The notes beneath the pieces are model-generated. The model ran no database searches. It was not told the DNA's origin and saw only the letters and a list, made by a program, of their open reading frames with translations. From Vibrio intestinalis (GTDB taxonomy: Bacteria; Pseudomonadota; Gammaproteobacteria; Enterobacterales; Vibrionaceae): a stretch of DNA of 64,000 nt. Where the stretch lies: assembly GCF_025195085.2 (NCBI RefSeq), contig NZ_JANAVY020000001.1:806001-870000 (forward strand), written 5' to 3'. The translations under genes were made by a program, and so were the position numbers. This document shows positions 8,597 to 17,062 of this stretch, one piece after another (within the stretch, counting starts at the first letter, position 1; every line of letters begins with the position of its first letter).

Positions 8597-9409
8597 ATGG
8601 CACGCATTATTGTTGTGACGTCAGGTAAAGGTGGCGTAGGTAAAACTACCTCTAGCGCTGCTATTGCGTCTGGCTTAGCACTAAAAGGCAAAAAAACCGC
8701 TGTGATCGATTTTGATATCGGCTTACGTAACCTAGACCTTATTATGGGTTGCGAGCGTCGCGTTGTGTACGATTTCGTTAACGTAATTAACGGTGAAGCG
8801 ACACTAAACCAAGCGATGATCAAAGATAAGCGTACAGATAATCTGTTCATCCTTCCTGCATCTCAAACTCGTGACAAAGACGCACTAACCAAAGAAGGTG
8901 TTAGCCGCATTTTGAACGAGCTTGATGAAATGGGCTTCGACTTCATTATCTGTGACTCGCCAGCGGGTATCGAGCAAGGCGCACTGATGGCGCTATACTT
9001 TGCAGATGAAGCCATTGTAACCACAAACCCTGAAGTCTCTTCAGTGCGTGACTCTGACCGTATTCTTGGTATTTTAGATTCTAAGTCTCGCCGCGCAGAA
9101 GAAGGCCTAGAGCCAGTGAAGCAGCACCTACTGCTTACTCGCTACAATCCAGCGCGTGTAACACAAGGTGAAATGCTAAGCGTTGAGGATGTTGAAGAAA
9201 TTCTACACATCTCTCTACTGGGTGTGATTCCTGAAAGCCAAGCGGTGCTTAATGCATCAAACAAAGGTGTACCGGTGATTTTCGATAACGAAACTGACGC
9301 AGGTATGGCTTACGACGACACAGTACAACGCCTATTGGGTGAACAAGTTGACTTCCGCTTCTTGACCGAGCAGAAGAAAGGGATTTTCAAACGACTATTT
9401 GGAGGCTAA
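8597..9409 (+). CDS. minD: Septum-site-determining ATPase MinD
   Basis: A 270-residue membrane-cycling ATPase that recruits MinC and is displaced by MinE. The deviant Walker A KGGVGKTTS is at residues 11-19 with its signature lysine. DSPAGIE is in the switch region. The C-terminal amphipathic targeting helix ends KKGIFKRLFGG. The ribosome site AAAAGGAAAA precedes the ATG, and minE follows 6 bases after the stop. Confidence 0.98.
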   Translation: MARIIVVTSGKGGVGKTTSSAAIASGLALKGKKTAVIDFDIGLRNLDLIMGCERRVVYDFVNVINGEATLNQAMIKDKRTDNLFILPASQTRDKDALTKEGVSRILNELDEMGFDFIICDSPAGIEQGALMALYFADEAIVTTNPEVSSVRDSDRILGILDSKSRRAEEGLEPVKQHLLLTRYNPARVTQGEMLSVEDVEEILHISLLGVIPESQAVLNASNKGVPVIFDNETDAGMAYDDTVQRLLGEQVDFRFLTEQKKGIFKRLFGG

Positions 9410-9415
9410 TACCGC

Positions 9416-9679
9416 ATGTCATTATTGGAGTTTTTCCGTCCGCAAAAGAAGACATCCGCAAACCTTGCCAAAGAACGTTTGCAAATTATCGTCGCTGAAC
9501 GCCGCAGCCAAGGCGACCCAGCGCCCTCTTACTTACCACAACTGAAAGAAGACATTCTTAAAGTGATCAGTAAGTATGTGGCCATTGACCCATCAATGGT
9601 GGATTTGTCGTTTGAACACAAAGATGACGACATCTCAGTACTTGAGCTGAACGTTAAGCTACCGGAAGACGAAAAGTAA
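9416..9679 (+). CDS. minE: Cell division topological specificity factor MinE
   Basis: An 87-residue protein with the membrane-binding N-terminus MSLLEFF, the MinD-contact helix around [12 protein letters not shown] and a C-terminal dimerisation beta region. It stimulates MinD ATPase and drives pole-to-pole oscillation. It is the last gene of minCDE and is followed by a terminator. Confidence 0.97.
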   Translation: MSLLEFFRPQKKTSANLAKERLQIIVAERRSQGDPAPSYLPQLKEDILKVISKYVAIDPSMVDLSFEHKDDDISVLELNVKLPEDEK

Positions 9680-9696
9680 TCCACACTATTTAAGCA

Positions 9697-9725
9697 AAGC
9701 CGATGTCATCACATCGGCTTTTTTG
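9697..9725 (+). terminator. minCDE terminator
   Basis: AAGCCGATGT at 9697-9706 pairs with ACATCGGCTT at 9711-9720 across a 4-nt loop and is followed by a run of Ts. Confidence 0.9.
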
Positions 9726-9760
9726 TGCCTGTCGATCATACAACCGCAGACACACAGATA

Positions 9761-9798
9761 AAAAAAGCCCCAGTCTTTCGACTGGGGCTTCGCTTTTT
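9761..9798 (-). terminator. adhE terminator
   Basis: AGCCCCAGT at 9766-9774 pairs with ACTGGGGCT at 9781-9789. Seven Ts follow on the minus strand. Weaker T tracts on the plus strand could make it bidirectional. Confidence 0.88.
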
Positions 9799-9848
9799 CC
9801 CGATTAGGTTTCGTGCTAGCGAAAACCTATCTCATAACTCAATCTTAA

Positions 9849-12530
9849 TTAAGCTTTCGCTTTCGCTTTCTTAGCTTTCTGGTCTGCTTTCTTCTTGATT
9901 ACAGTAGTGCCTTCGAAAGTTTCACCTTCAACGTATGGCTTACCGTGGTAAGAAGCTAGTAGAACGTCTTTTAGCTCAGTGATTAGAGGGTAGCGTGGGT
10001 TCGCACCAGTACATTGGTCATCGAACGCTTCAACTGCTAGCTCATCTAGTTTAGCTACGAAGTCTGCTTCAGAAACACCTGCAGCTTGGATAGAAGCTGG
10101 GATGTCTAGGTCTTGCTTAAGCTCTTCCAACCATGCTAGTAGACGCTCAATCTTCTGTGCAGTGCGGTCACCAGCTTGGCTTAGGCCTAGATGGTCAGCA
10201 ACTTCAGCGTAACGACGACGTGCTTGTGGACGGTCGTATTGAGAGAATGCAGTTTGCTTAGTTGGGTTATCGTTCGCGTTGTAACGTACAACGTTAGAGA
10301 TAAGTAGTGCGTTCGCCAGACCGTGTGGTAGGTGGAACTCAGCACCTAGTTTGTGAGCCATTGAGTGACAAACACCTAGGAATGCGTTAGCAAATGCTAC
10401 ACCAGCGATAGTTGCTGCGTTGTGTACTTTCTCACGAGCGATTGGGTCGTTAGCACCGTTCGCGTAGCTTGATGGTAGGTACTCTTTAAGCATCTTAAGA
10501 GCTTGTAGAGCTTGACCATCTGAGTATTCGTTAGCAAGAACTGATACGTAAGCTTCTAGAGCGTGAGTTACTGCATCGTAACCACCGAATGCTGTTAGAG
10601 ACTTAGGCATGTTCATTACTAGGTTAGCATCAACGATAGCCATGTTTGGCGTGATTTCGTAGTCAGCTAGTGGGTACTTAGCACCAGTCTTGTCGTCTGT
10701 AACAACAGCGAATGGAGTAACTTCTGAACCAGTACCTGAAGTTGTAGTGATACATACAAGCTCAGCTTTCTTACCCATTTTAGGGAACTTGTAGATACGC
10801 TTACGGATGTCCATGAAGCGCATTGCTAGTTCAGCGAAGTGCGTTTCTGGGTGCTCGTACATAACCCACATGATCTTAGCTGCATCCATTGGTGAACCAC
10901 CACCTAGCGCTAGGATTACGTCTGGTTGGAAGCTCTTCATTGCTTCAGCGCCTTTCTCTACTACAGATAGAGTTGGATCCGCTTCTACGTCGAAGAATAC
11001 TTGAACTTCAATGCCTTGAGCTTTAAGAAGTTGTACTACGTCATCTGCGTAACCGTTGTTGAATAGGAAACGGTCAGTTACTAGGAATGCGCGTTTCTTA
11101 CCTTCTAGGTCGCCAAGAGCAATTGGAAGGCTACCACGACGGAAGTAGATAGACTTAGGTAGTTTGTGCCACAACATGTTTTCAGCTCGCTTCGCTACAG
11201 TTTTCTTGTTGATTAGGTGCTTAGGACCTACGTTCTCAGAGATAGAGTTACCACCCCATGAACCACAACCTAGAGTTAGAGAAGGTGCAACGTTGAAGTT
11301 GTACAGGTCACCGATACCACCGTGAGTAGTAGGGATGTTGATTAGGATACGTGCAGTTTTTAGCTTGTCACCGAAGTAACGGATGCGGTCTGCGTTTGTA
11401 TCTTGGTTTGTGTATAGACCAGATGTGTGGCCGATACCGCCGATCTCTACCATTGTTACTGCTTGAGCAACTGCGTCTTCGAAGTTGTCAGCGCGGAATA
11501 GACCTAGAGTTGGAGATAGTTTCTCGTGAGCGAACTCATCATCGTAAGAAACTTTACCTAGACCTTCACCTACAAGAACTTTAGTGTCAGCTGGAACTTT
11601 AACGCCTGCTAGCTCAGCGATTGCTGGAGCTGGCTGACCAACGATTTTCGCGTTTAGCGCGCCGTCGATAAGAAGTACTTTACGTACTTTATCTGCGTCA
11701 GCTTTAGATAGAACGTGAGCTTTGTGAGAAGCGAAACGCTCTTTAACTTCGTCGTATACTTCGTCAACAACGATTGCTGCTTGCTCAGAAGCACAAACTA
11801 CGCCGTTATCGAAAGTTTTAGACATAAGGATAGAAGCTACTGCACGTTTGATGTCAGCAGTTTCGTCGATAACTACAGGAACGTTACCTGCACCTACACC
11901 GATTGCTGGCTTACCAGAAGAGTAAGCTGCTTTAACCATGCCTGGACCACCAGTTGCAAGGATAAGAGCGATACCGTCGTGCTTCATAAGAGCGTTAGAA
12001 AGCTCTACAGATGGCTGGTCAATCCAACCGATGATGTCTTTTGGAGCACCAGCTGCTACTGCTGCATCTAGAACTAGTTTAGCTGCATCGTTAGTAGAGT
12101 TTTTCGCACGTGGGTGTGGCGAGAAGATGATGCCGTTACGAGTCTTCAGAGAGATTAGAGATTTGAAGATCGCTGTAGACGTTGGGTTAGTTGTTGGAAC
12201 GATACCACAGATAATACCTACAGGTTCTGCGATAGTCATTGTGCCTAGGTTCTCGTCTTCTTCAAGAACACCACAAGTTTTCTCATCTTTGTATTTGTTG
12301 TAAATGAACTCAGATGCGAAGTGGTTTTTGATTACCTTATCTTCAACAATACCCATTCCAGACTCAGCAACCGCTTGTTGTGCTAGCGGGATACGAGCGT
12401 GGTTAGCTGCTAGAGATGCTGCGCGGAAGATTGCATCTACTTTCTCTTGAGAGAACGTAGCGAATTCTTCTTGAGCCGCTTTAACGCGAGCTACTAGAGC
12501 ATCTAGTTCAGCTAAATTAGTTACAGGCAT
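9849..12530 (-). CDS. adhE: Bifunctional acetaldehyde/alcohol dehydrogenase
   Basis: An 893-residue AdhE that converts acetyl-CoA to acetaldehyde and then ethanol, reoxidising NADH during fermentation. The N-terminal aldehyde dehydrogenase half, about 1-440, has the catalytic Cys in GVVCASEQ. The C-terminal iron alcohol dehydrogenase half, about 450-870, has the metal-ligand stretch HSMAHKLGAEFHLPHGLANA. The C-terminus is Lys/Ala-rich. The family forms spirosome filaments. AGGAGA precedes the ATG. A marC-type gene lies divergent, as at the E. coli adhE-ychE locus. Confidence 0.98.
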   Translation of the reverse strand: MPVTNLAELDALVARVKAAQEEFATFSQEKVDAIFRAASLAANHARIPLAQQAVAESGMGIVEDKVIKNHFASEFIYNKYKDEKTCGVLEEDENLGTMTIAEPVGIICGIVPTTNPTSTAIFKSLISLKTRNGIIFSPHPRAKNSTNDAAKLVLDAAVAAGAPKDIIGWIDQPSVELSNALMKHDGIALILATGGPGMVKAAYSSGKPAIGVGAGNVPVVIDETADIKRAVASILMSKTFDNGVVCASEQAAIVVDEVYDEVKERFASHKAHVLSKADADKVRKVLLIDGALNAKIVGQPAPAIAELAGVKVPADTKVLVGEGLGKVSYDDEFAHEKLSPTLGLFRADNFEDAVAQAVTMVEIGGIGHTSGLYTNQDTNADRIRYFGDKLKTARILINIPTTHGGIGDLYNFNVAPSLTLGCGSWGGNSISENVGPKHLINKKTVAKRAENMLWHKLPKSIYFRRGSLPIALGDLEGKKRAFLVTDRFLFNNGYADDVVQLLKAQGIEVQVFFDVEADPTLSVVEKGAEAMKSFQPDVILALGGGSPMDAAKIMWVMYEHPETHFAELAMRFMDIRKRIYKFPKMGKKAELVCITTTSGTGSEVTPFAVVTDDKTGAKYPLADYEITPNMAIVDANLVMNMPKSLTAFGGYDAVTHALEAYVSVLANEYSDGQALQALKMLKEYLPSSYANGANDPIAREKVHNAATIAGVAFANAFLGVCHSMAHKLGAEFHLPHGLANALLISNVVRYNANDNPTKQTAFSQYDRPQARRRYAEVADHLGLSQAGDRTAQKIERLLAWLEELKQDLDIPASIQAAGVSEADFVAKLDELAVEAFDDQCTGANPRYPLITELKDVLLASYHGKPYVEGETFEGTTVIKKKADQKAKKAKAKA

Positions 12531-13181
12531 AGGGATTCTCCTAAAATTAACAATATTAAAAACTTTTTATTAAGTTCATTGCTTGTTCACATTCACGTTC
12601 TTTAGTGATTTAACTAACAACACGCTTAGTAAATTGCTTTCAGGGCTGAGTATAATATTTCAGAGTGTGAAAAAAATTGACTCAGATCAGTTCTCAAAAA
12701 TTAATTACCACCTTAGAGGTAAAGTGTAGCGATATATAAAGTTAACTCGCTGATTTTTAAAAACATAACCCTGAAAAAACCAGTGTTTAAAAAAAGAGCA
12801 TACAAACTACAAAAACTAAAAAACTTTCAACAGACTGTAAAAAAGTTTCATTTTTCAACAAAAACAGCTCTTGTTTGCTCAGTTTCACGTGCTACTGAGA
12901 GTATATCTGAATCGCATTTTCTCTCTATAACCCCTCATAATATTTGTTGAAAGTGTGCGATTGTTAGCATTTGTGAAAATCAACTTAGTGTAAGCGCATA
13001 GTGCTTGGTAACAATTTGCTTCCAGACTGATTACAATTTCATCAATAATAAGATTTTCTCACCAATAACGGCCTTTATACGTTAGTTTTTTTCATTCGTT
13101 CAGCTCGGTGTTTTGCCTTACATTAGGCGCGAATTCATACCTACAATTACTTTCCACCCTGTGAATATGTGAGTCGCCATT
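12531..13181. other. Long AT-rich control region between adhE and the marC-type gene
   Basis: About 650 bases with no credible gene on either strand. It must hold the adhE promoter and a long 5' leader plus the divergent marC-type promoter. TTGAC-N4-ATCAG at 12677-12690 is two mismatches from an FNR box, which would suit anaerobic control of adhE. I did not find a clear Rex-type palindrome. Promoter assignment by eye is not safe here. Confidence 0.4.
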
Positions 13182-13820
13182 ATGCAAACTTTTGAGCTTG
13201 CTATTTTCCTGCAGTTTTTCCTTGGTTTAGTGGCTGCAGTGAACCCTATCGGTATCATGCCTGTGTTTGTTTCTCTTACTGGCCATATGACCTTAGAAGA
13301 GAAGCACAAGACGGCTGTAACGGCCAATATTGCTGTGGCCATCATTTTAGTTGTCTCTTTATTAGCGGGTCAGTTACTGCTTGATATGTTCAGCATCTCG
13401 CTCGATTCATTCCGAGTGGCTGGCGGCCTATTGCTATTGAGCATCGCGTTTTCGATGATGAGCGGTAAGCTCGGTGAAGATAAGCAGAACAAACAAGAGA
13501 AGTCGGAATACGTAAGCCGTGAACAAATCGGTGTCGTGCCACTTGCAATGCCACTAATGGCGGGCCCAGGTGCAATCAGTTCAACCATTGTTTATGGTTC
13601 TCGCTACCCAACCATGTTCGACACGGCGGGTATTATGATCACCATCATCGTGTTCTGTTTGTGTACTTGGCTTTTATTCCGTTCTGCGCCGTTGATTGTT
13701 CGCTTCCTCGGGCAAACAGGTATCAACGTGATTACGCGTATCATGGGCTTGATTCTTGGTGCGCTTGGTATTGAATTTATTGCCAACGGCTTACGCGCCC
13801 TATTCCCAGGTTTGGCGTAA
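13182..13820 (+). CDS. MarC family integral membrane protein (YchE-like)
   Basis: A 212-residue protein with about six hydrophobic segments. It has the MarC family opening FLQFFLGLVAAVNPIGIMPVFVSL and the central VVPLAMPLMAGPGAISSTIVYGS. Despite the historical name, no antibiotic role has been established for the family; transport is presumed. It is divergent from adhE, matching ychE beside adhE in enterobacteria. The K+ channel gene begins 43 bases downstream. Confidence 0.9.
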   Translation: MQTFELAIFLQFFLGLVAAVNPIGIMPVFVSLTGHMTLEEKHKTAVTANIAVAIILVVSLLAGQLLLDMFSISLDSFRVAGGLLLLSIAFSMMSGKLGEDKQNKQEKSEYVSREQIGVVPLAMPLMAGPGAISSTIVYGSRYPTMFDTAGIMITIIVFCLCTWLLFRSAPLIVRFLGQTGINVITRIMGLILGALGIEFIANGLRALFPGLA

Positions 13821-13833
13821 TCTCTGATAATAT

Positions 13834-13860
13834 AGGGCTAATGTTGATTAACTTAGCCCT
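13834..13860 (+). promoter_or_regulatory. Inverted repeat covering the ribosome-binding position of the K+ channel gene
   Basis: AGGGCTAA at 13834-13841 and TTAGCCCT at 13853-13860 form a perfect 8-bp stem with an 11-nt loop. It ends three bases before the channel ATG and has no T tract, so it is a poor terminator but could limit translation initiation. Confidence 0.45.
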
Positions 13861-13863
13861 AAC

Positions 13864-14706
13864 ATGTCTAGACAACCTTTAAAACATCACCTTTACGTCA
13901 TAATTTTTGGTACTCACACCTCTGGCGGCCGTGCGTTTGATATTAGTTTGATCGTCGCGATCCTTGCTTCCTTGGTGGTCTTGGTTTTGGAGTCGTTGCC
14001 TTCAGTCAGTCAGGTATGGGCGCAGCAACTTCGCTATTTTGAATATGGCTTCACTGCAATTTTCACCATCGAGTATCTGTTGCGGCTCTATTGCTCGCCT
14101 AAGCCTAAGTCCTATGCCACCAGTTTTTACGGTGTGATAGACCTGTTGGCAATATTGCCAACCTACTTGGCCTTCTTCTTCCCATCCGTTGCCTTTATGG
14201 GTGTGATCCGCCTGCTGCGTGTAATGCGTATTTTCCGTGTTTTGAAGCTAGTACGTTACTTGCAAGATTCCAACATCTTGCTGCGCTCGCTTTTGATGGC
14301 AAAACGAAAGATTTTCATCTTCTTTAATACCGTTGCTATCTTAGTTACGATTTTTGGCGCCCTCATCTATGTGATAGAAGGGCCAGAGAACGGCTTTACC
14401 AGCATTCCACAAAGTATTTATTGGGCGATAGTGACCATCACGACTGTCGGTTATGGCGACCTAGTTCCACAAACGGTACTGGGCAAAGCGGTGGCTTCAT
14501 TAACTATGTTGCTTGGTTATTCTATTTTGGCCGTACCCACCGGCATTATCACCGCTGAGTTAAACCAAGAGATGAAATCACATCGCGAGTTAGTTAAATG
14601 CCCCAACTGTTCTAAAGCTGGGCATGAATCTGATGCGATGCATTGTAAGTATTGCGGGAGTGAATTAGCCGAGCCCGATCAACGTATCGTGCGCGAAGAG
14701 GAATAA
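13864..14706 (+). CDS. Voltage-gated K+ channel (ion transporter) with C-terminal zinc ribbon
   Basis: A 280-residue six-TM channel subunit. S1-S3 lie at about residues 25-105. The S4 voltage-sensor segment has spaced arginines (RLLRVMRIFRVLKLVR, 116-131). The selectivity filter TTVGYGD is at 193-199 and S6 at about 207-230. It ends with two cysteine pairs, CPNC at 246-249 and CKYC at 261-264, a predicted cytoplasmic zinc ribbon rather than the RCK domain of E. coli Kch. No clear Shine-Dalgarno precedes the ATG; a hairpin occupies that position. Confidence 0.92.
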   Translation: MSRQPLKHHLYVIIFGTHTSGGRAFDISLIVAILASLVVLVLESLPSVSQVWAQQLRYFEYGFTAIFTIEYLLRLYCSPKPKSYATSFYGVIDLLAILPTYLAFFFPSVAFMGVIRLLRVMRIFRVLKLVRYLQDSNILLRSLLMAKRKIFIFFNTVAILVTIFGALIYVIEGPENGFTSIPQSIYWAIVTITTVGYGDLVPQTVLGKAVASLTMLLGYSILAVPTGIITAELNQEMKSHRELVKCPNCSKAGHESDAMHCKYCGSELAEPDQRIVREEE

Positions 14707-14709
14707 AAA

Positions 14710-14736
14710 AACAGGGTGTCGATGGACACCCTGTTT
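14710..14736. terminator. Bidirectional terminator between the channel and pilin genes
   Basis: AACAGGGTGTC at 14710-14720 pairs with GACACCCTGTT at 14725-14735, an 11-bp perfect stem between convergent genes. A-rich sequence lies on the left flank, giving a T run for the minus strand. Confidence 0.82.
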
Positions 14737-14750
14737 GCTATCAGTAAAAC

Positions 14751-15275
14751 CTATCGGCAACCATCGGTAATTGTCACCACTTGGTAGCCGTCATCCTTTT
14801 GCATTGGCGCAACGTACTGAACGTAACATTCCGTTGCCATGATGGCGGCATTAAAATCTGTACCTTTAAAATCTTTCAAATAATTTGAATGGGTAGCAAT
14901 CCAGTAGTCCGGGTCATTCACATCACCGTTGTTGTGCGCCGCCCATACCCATTTTTTAGTCAGGTCATGGTAGCCACCGTCAAAATTCATAAACTGCACA
15001 AGACCTTGTTTGTTGACCGCCGGATGACCGAATTGCAACGTACCATATCCATCCATTGAGTAGTTTGGTTCATCCTGTTTACCTTCGATGATCGCTTTGT
15101 CATGAGCCAGTTCAACAGCATCATGCACCGCGCCGCCAAGCCCCTCTAGTGTGGCAACATTCGCCTCTTTACTGATACTCATAAATTTTGGCATTGCGAC
15201 CACCGCGAGAATAGCCAAAATAACAATCACGACGATCAGCTCAATTAATGTAAAGCCACTACTTTTTGCTTTCAT
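14751..15275 (-). CDS. Type IV pilin-like protein (orphan prepilin)
   Basis: A 174-residue protein with a class III prepilin leader. Residues MKAKSSG precede FTLIELIVVI, the cleavage site and conserved Glu5 being intact, followed by the hydrophobic N-terminal helix. The globular domain has two late cysteines (ATECYVQ and ITDGCR), like the disulfide loop of MSHA or type IV major pilins. I chose the ATG at 15275 because it gives the short leader. No pilus assembly gene lies nearby. A pseudopilin role is the alternative. Confidence 0.85.
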   Translation of the reverse strand: MKAKSSGFTLIELIVVIVILAILAVVAMPKFMSISKEANVATLEGLGGAVHDAVELAHDKAIIEGKQDEPNYSMDGYGTLQFGHPAVNKQGLVQFMNFDGGYHDLTKKWVWAAHNNGDVNDPDYWIATHSNYLKDFKGTDFNAAIMATECYVQYVAPMQKDDGYQVVTITDGCR

Positions 15276-15342
15276 TGTTTTTCCCCAAATTACAGACGGG
15301 GTCACCGTAAAGGCCAAAAGTCAGCTGACTGTCAGTGATTTA

Positions 15343-15372
15343 TAAAAAAAGCGCCAAAAAGGCGCTTTATAT
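15343..15372 (-). terminator. asd terminator
   Basis: AAAGCGCC at 15348-15355 pairs with GGCGCTTT at 15361-15368, followed by seven Ts on the minus strand. It lies between asd and the pilin gene. Confidence 0.85.
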
Positions 15373-15393
15373 TGATTCAATGAATCGTTTCGA

Positions 15394-16515
15394 TTACGAC
15401 TGTTTTTCAGCCAGAATAATACGCAGTGTACGGCGTAGTGGCTCCGCTGCACCCCATAGTAATTGGTCACCTACAGTAAACGCATTTAGGAAGTCATCAC
15501 CCATTGCCATCTTACGTAGACGACCTACTGGTACTGACAGTGTGCCAGTCACTTTTGCCGGAGTCAGTTCTTGCGCGGTAATATCACGATCGTTTGGAAT
15601 CACTTTCACCCAATCGTTGTGCGTCGCGATGATCTCTTCAATCTCATCCATTGGTACGTTTTGCTTCAACTTGATAGTAAGCGCTTGCGAGTGGCTGCGC
15701 ATTGCGCCGATACGTACACATGTACCATCAATTGGCACTGGTGCATCTTGGAAGCCAAGGATCTTGTTTGCTTCAACGCCCGCTTTCCACTCTTCTTTGC
15801 TTTGGCCGTTTTCACGTTTTACATCAATCCAAGGGATCAGTGAGCCTGCTAGCGGCACACCAAACTTATCAGTCGGGAACGAGCCGCTGCGCATGGTATC
15901 TGCGACTTTTTTATCGATATCAAGAATAGAGCTTGCTGGGTTAGCTAATTCAGAGCTTACTGAATCGTTAATGACACCCATCTGTGAAATAAGCTCACGC
16001 ATGTTTTGCGCACCAGCACCCGATGCGGCTTGGTATGTCATTGCGCTAGTCCATTCAACTAGGCCTTTTTCAAACAGACCACCTAGACCCATCAGCATTA
16101 GGCTTACGGTACAGTTACCGCCCACAAATGTGTTTGTGCCGCCATGAATGCCTTGTTGGATTTGGCTAAGGTTCACAGGGTCAAGAGTAATGATCGAGTC
16201 TTTTTCCATACGTAGAGTAGAAGCTGCATCAATCCAGTAACCTTTCCAACCCGCTTGACGTAGTGCTGGGTACACCTTCTCTGTGTAGCCACCACCTTGA
16301 CAGGTTACAACTGCATCCAACTGCTTCAAGCTTTCAATATCAAATGCGTCTTGAAGAAGACCAGACTCTTTATTACCAAATACTGGTGCAGGGATACCAA
16401 TTTGTGACGTGCTGTAAAATACTGGTTCGATTAGGTCGAAATCTTTCTCTTCAACCATGCGCTGCATCAGGACTGAACCCACCATACCGCGCCAACCAAC
16501 TAAACCTACTCTCAT
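15394..16515 (-). CDS. asd: Aspartate-semialdehyde dehydrogenase
   Basis: A 373-residue enzyme that reduces aspartyl phosphate to aspartate semialdehyde with NADPH, feeding lysine/DAP, methionine and threonine synthesis. The N-terminal [14 protein letters not shown] binds NADP, and the catalytic Cys lies in [10 protein letters not shown]. Length and sequence match the gram-negative Asd type. It has its own terminator and is divergent from nhaC across about 550 bases. Confidence 0.97.
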   Translation of the reverse strand: MRVGLVGWRGMVGSVLMQRMVEEKDFDLIEPVFYSTSQIGIPAPVFGNKESGLLQDAFDIESLKQLDAVVTCQGGGYTEKVYPALRQAGWKGYWIDAASTLRMEKDSIITLDPVNLSQIQQGIHGGTNTFVGGNCTVSLMLMGLGGLFEKGLVEWTSAMTYQAASGAGAQNMRELISQMGVINDSVSSELANPASSILDIDKKVADTMRSGSFPTDKFGVPLAGSLIPWIDVKRENGQSKEEWKAGVEANKILGFQDAPVPIDGTCVRIGAMRSHSQALTIKLKQNVPMDEIEEIIATHNDWVKVIPNDRDITAQELTPAKVTGTLSVPVGRLRKMAMGDDFLNAFTVGDQLLWGAAEPLRRTLRIILAEKQS

Positions 16516-16860
16516 CGTTGTACTCTCCGTGTAAAATTAAAACTCGTTTTCTCAATATTTCAATTTTCACAGCAAAATCTCAAGCGAAAAATCATGCTTT
16601 GCTACATCTTTTCACCTCTTTTATCCAAAATCCGCGAAAAAAATCCATTTTGAACAGAAAAAAGCCAGTTGTTATTTTAAAAACCAAAACAACCATAATC
16701 CGAAAAGAGAACAAAACATCAGTAACACATAAAAACTACGTTACAAAACATAAAAAACACATCACATTAACCAATTGCGATATTTTTAACCACAAAATGA
16801 GCAATAAGCTCGAATAAATCACAACAAAATGACATTTTCTCGAAATAAAAGACTAGCTAA
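16516..16860. other. AT-rich intergenic region upstream of asd
   Basis: About 345 very AT-rich bases between asd and the structured nhaC leader. It should contain the asd promoter and the start of the nhaC promoter region. No gene, repeat or riboswitch core that I recognise is seen on either strand. Confidence 0.5.
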
Positions 16861-17018
16861 GGTAAAGTGCGCAGCATACTCAAAAAGAGTTAATTCTCGT
16901 ATCATTCGCTGCTAAGCAATTCTTTGCGCATAGTTATTGAAACTATTACCCATGTCGACCTTGCCCCCAACGTCGTCAATATCCATATGGGTCAAAGAGT
17001 TAGTAAAAGCTCGCTAAC
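16861..17018 (+). promoter_or_regulatory. Structured leader upstream of nhaC, possible cis-regulatory RNA
   Basis: Five complementary pairs lie in about 160 bases before nhaC: GGTAA 16861-16865 with TTACC 16946-16950; TGCGCA 16868-16873 with 16925-16930; GCAGC 16871-16875 with GCTGC 16908-16912; ATAGTT 16930-16935 with AACTAT 16941-16946; ACCCAT 16948-16953 with ATGGGT 16987-16992. GTTAG 16999-17003 can also pair with CTAAC 17014-17018. The second and third pairs exclude each other, as do the first and fifth, which is switch-like. It matches no riboswitch core that I know. Confidence 0.4.
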
Positions 17019-17062
17019 AGAGTTAGGTGGATGGTCGGTTTAAAGCAGATAAGAGGCTCGCT

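Noticed and set aside
12940..12985. Rex-type operator upstream of adhE
   Set aside because: TTGTTGAAAG and TTTGTGAAAA occur near each other, but they do not form the required inverted repeat.
15335..16147. 270-codon plus-strand frame antisense to asd
   Set aside because: It lies wholly opposite asd and the end of the pilin region. Its translation is Ser/Pro/Arg-rich with no motif and no ribosome site, typical of the shadow frame of a real gene.
16263..16817. 184-codon plus-strand frame running from asd into its upstream region
   Set aside because: Half is antisense to asd, and the rest is Lys/Asn/Thr-rich translation of AT-rich non-coding DNA.
16861..17062. Lysine riboswitch before nhaC
   Set aside because: NhaC-superfamily genes have been linked to lysine elements, so I looked for the conserved core segments (for example GCCGAAG-like and the AGAGG-type start) and did not find them.
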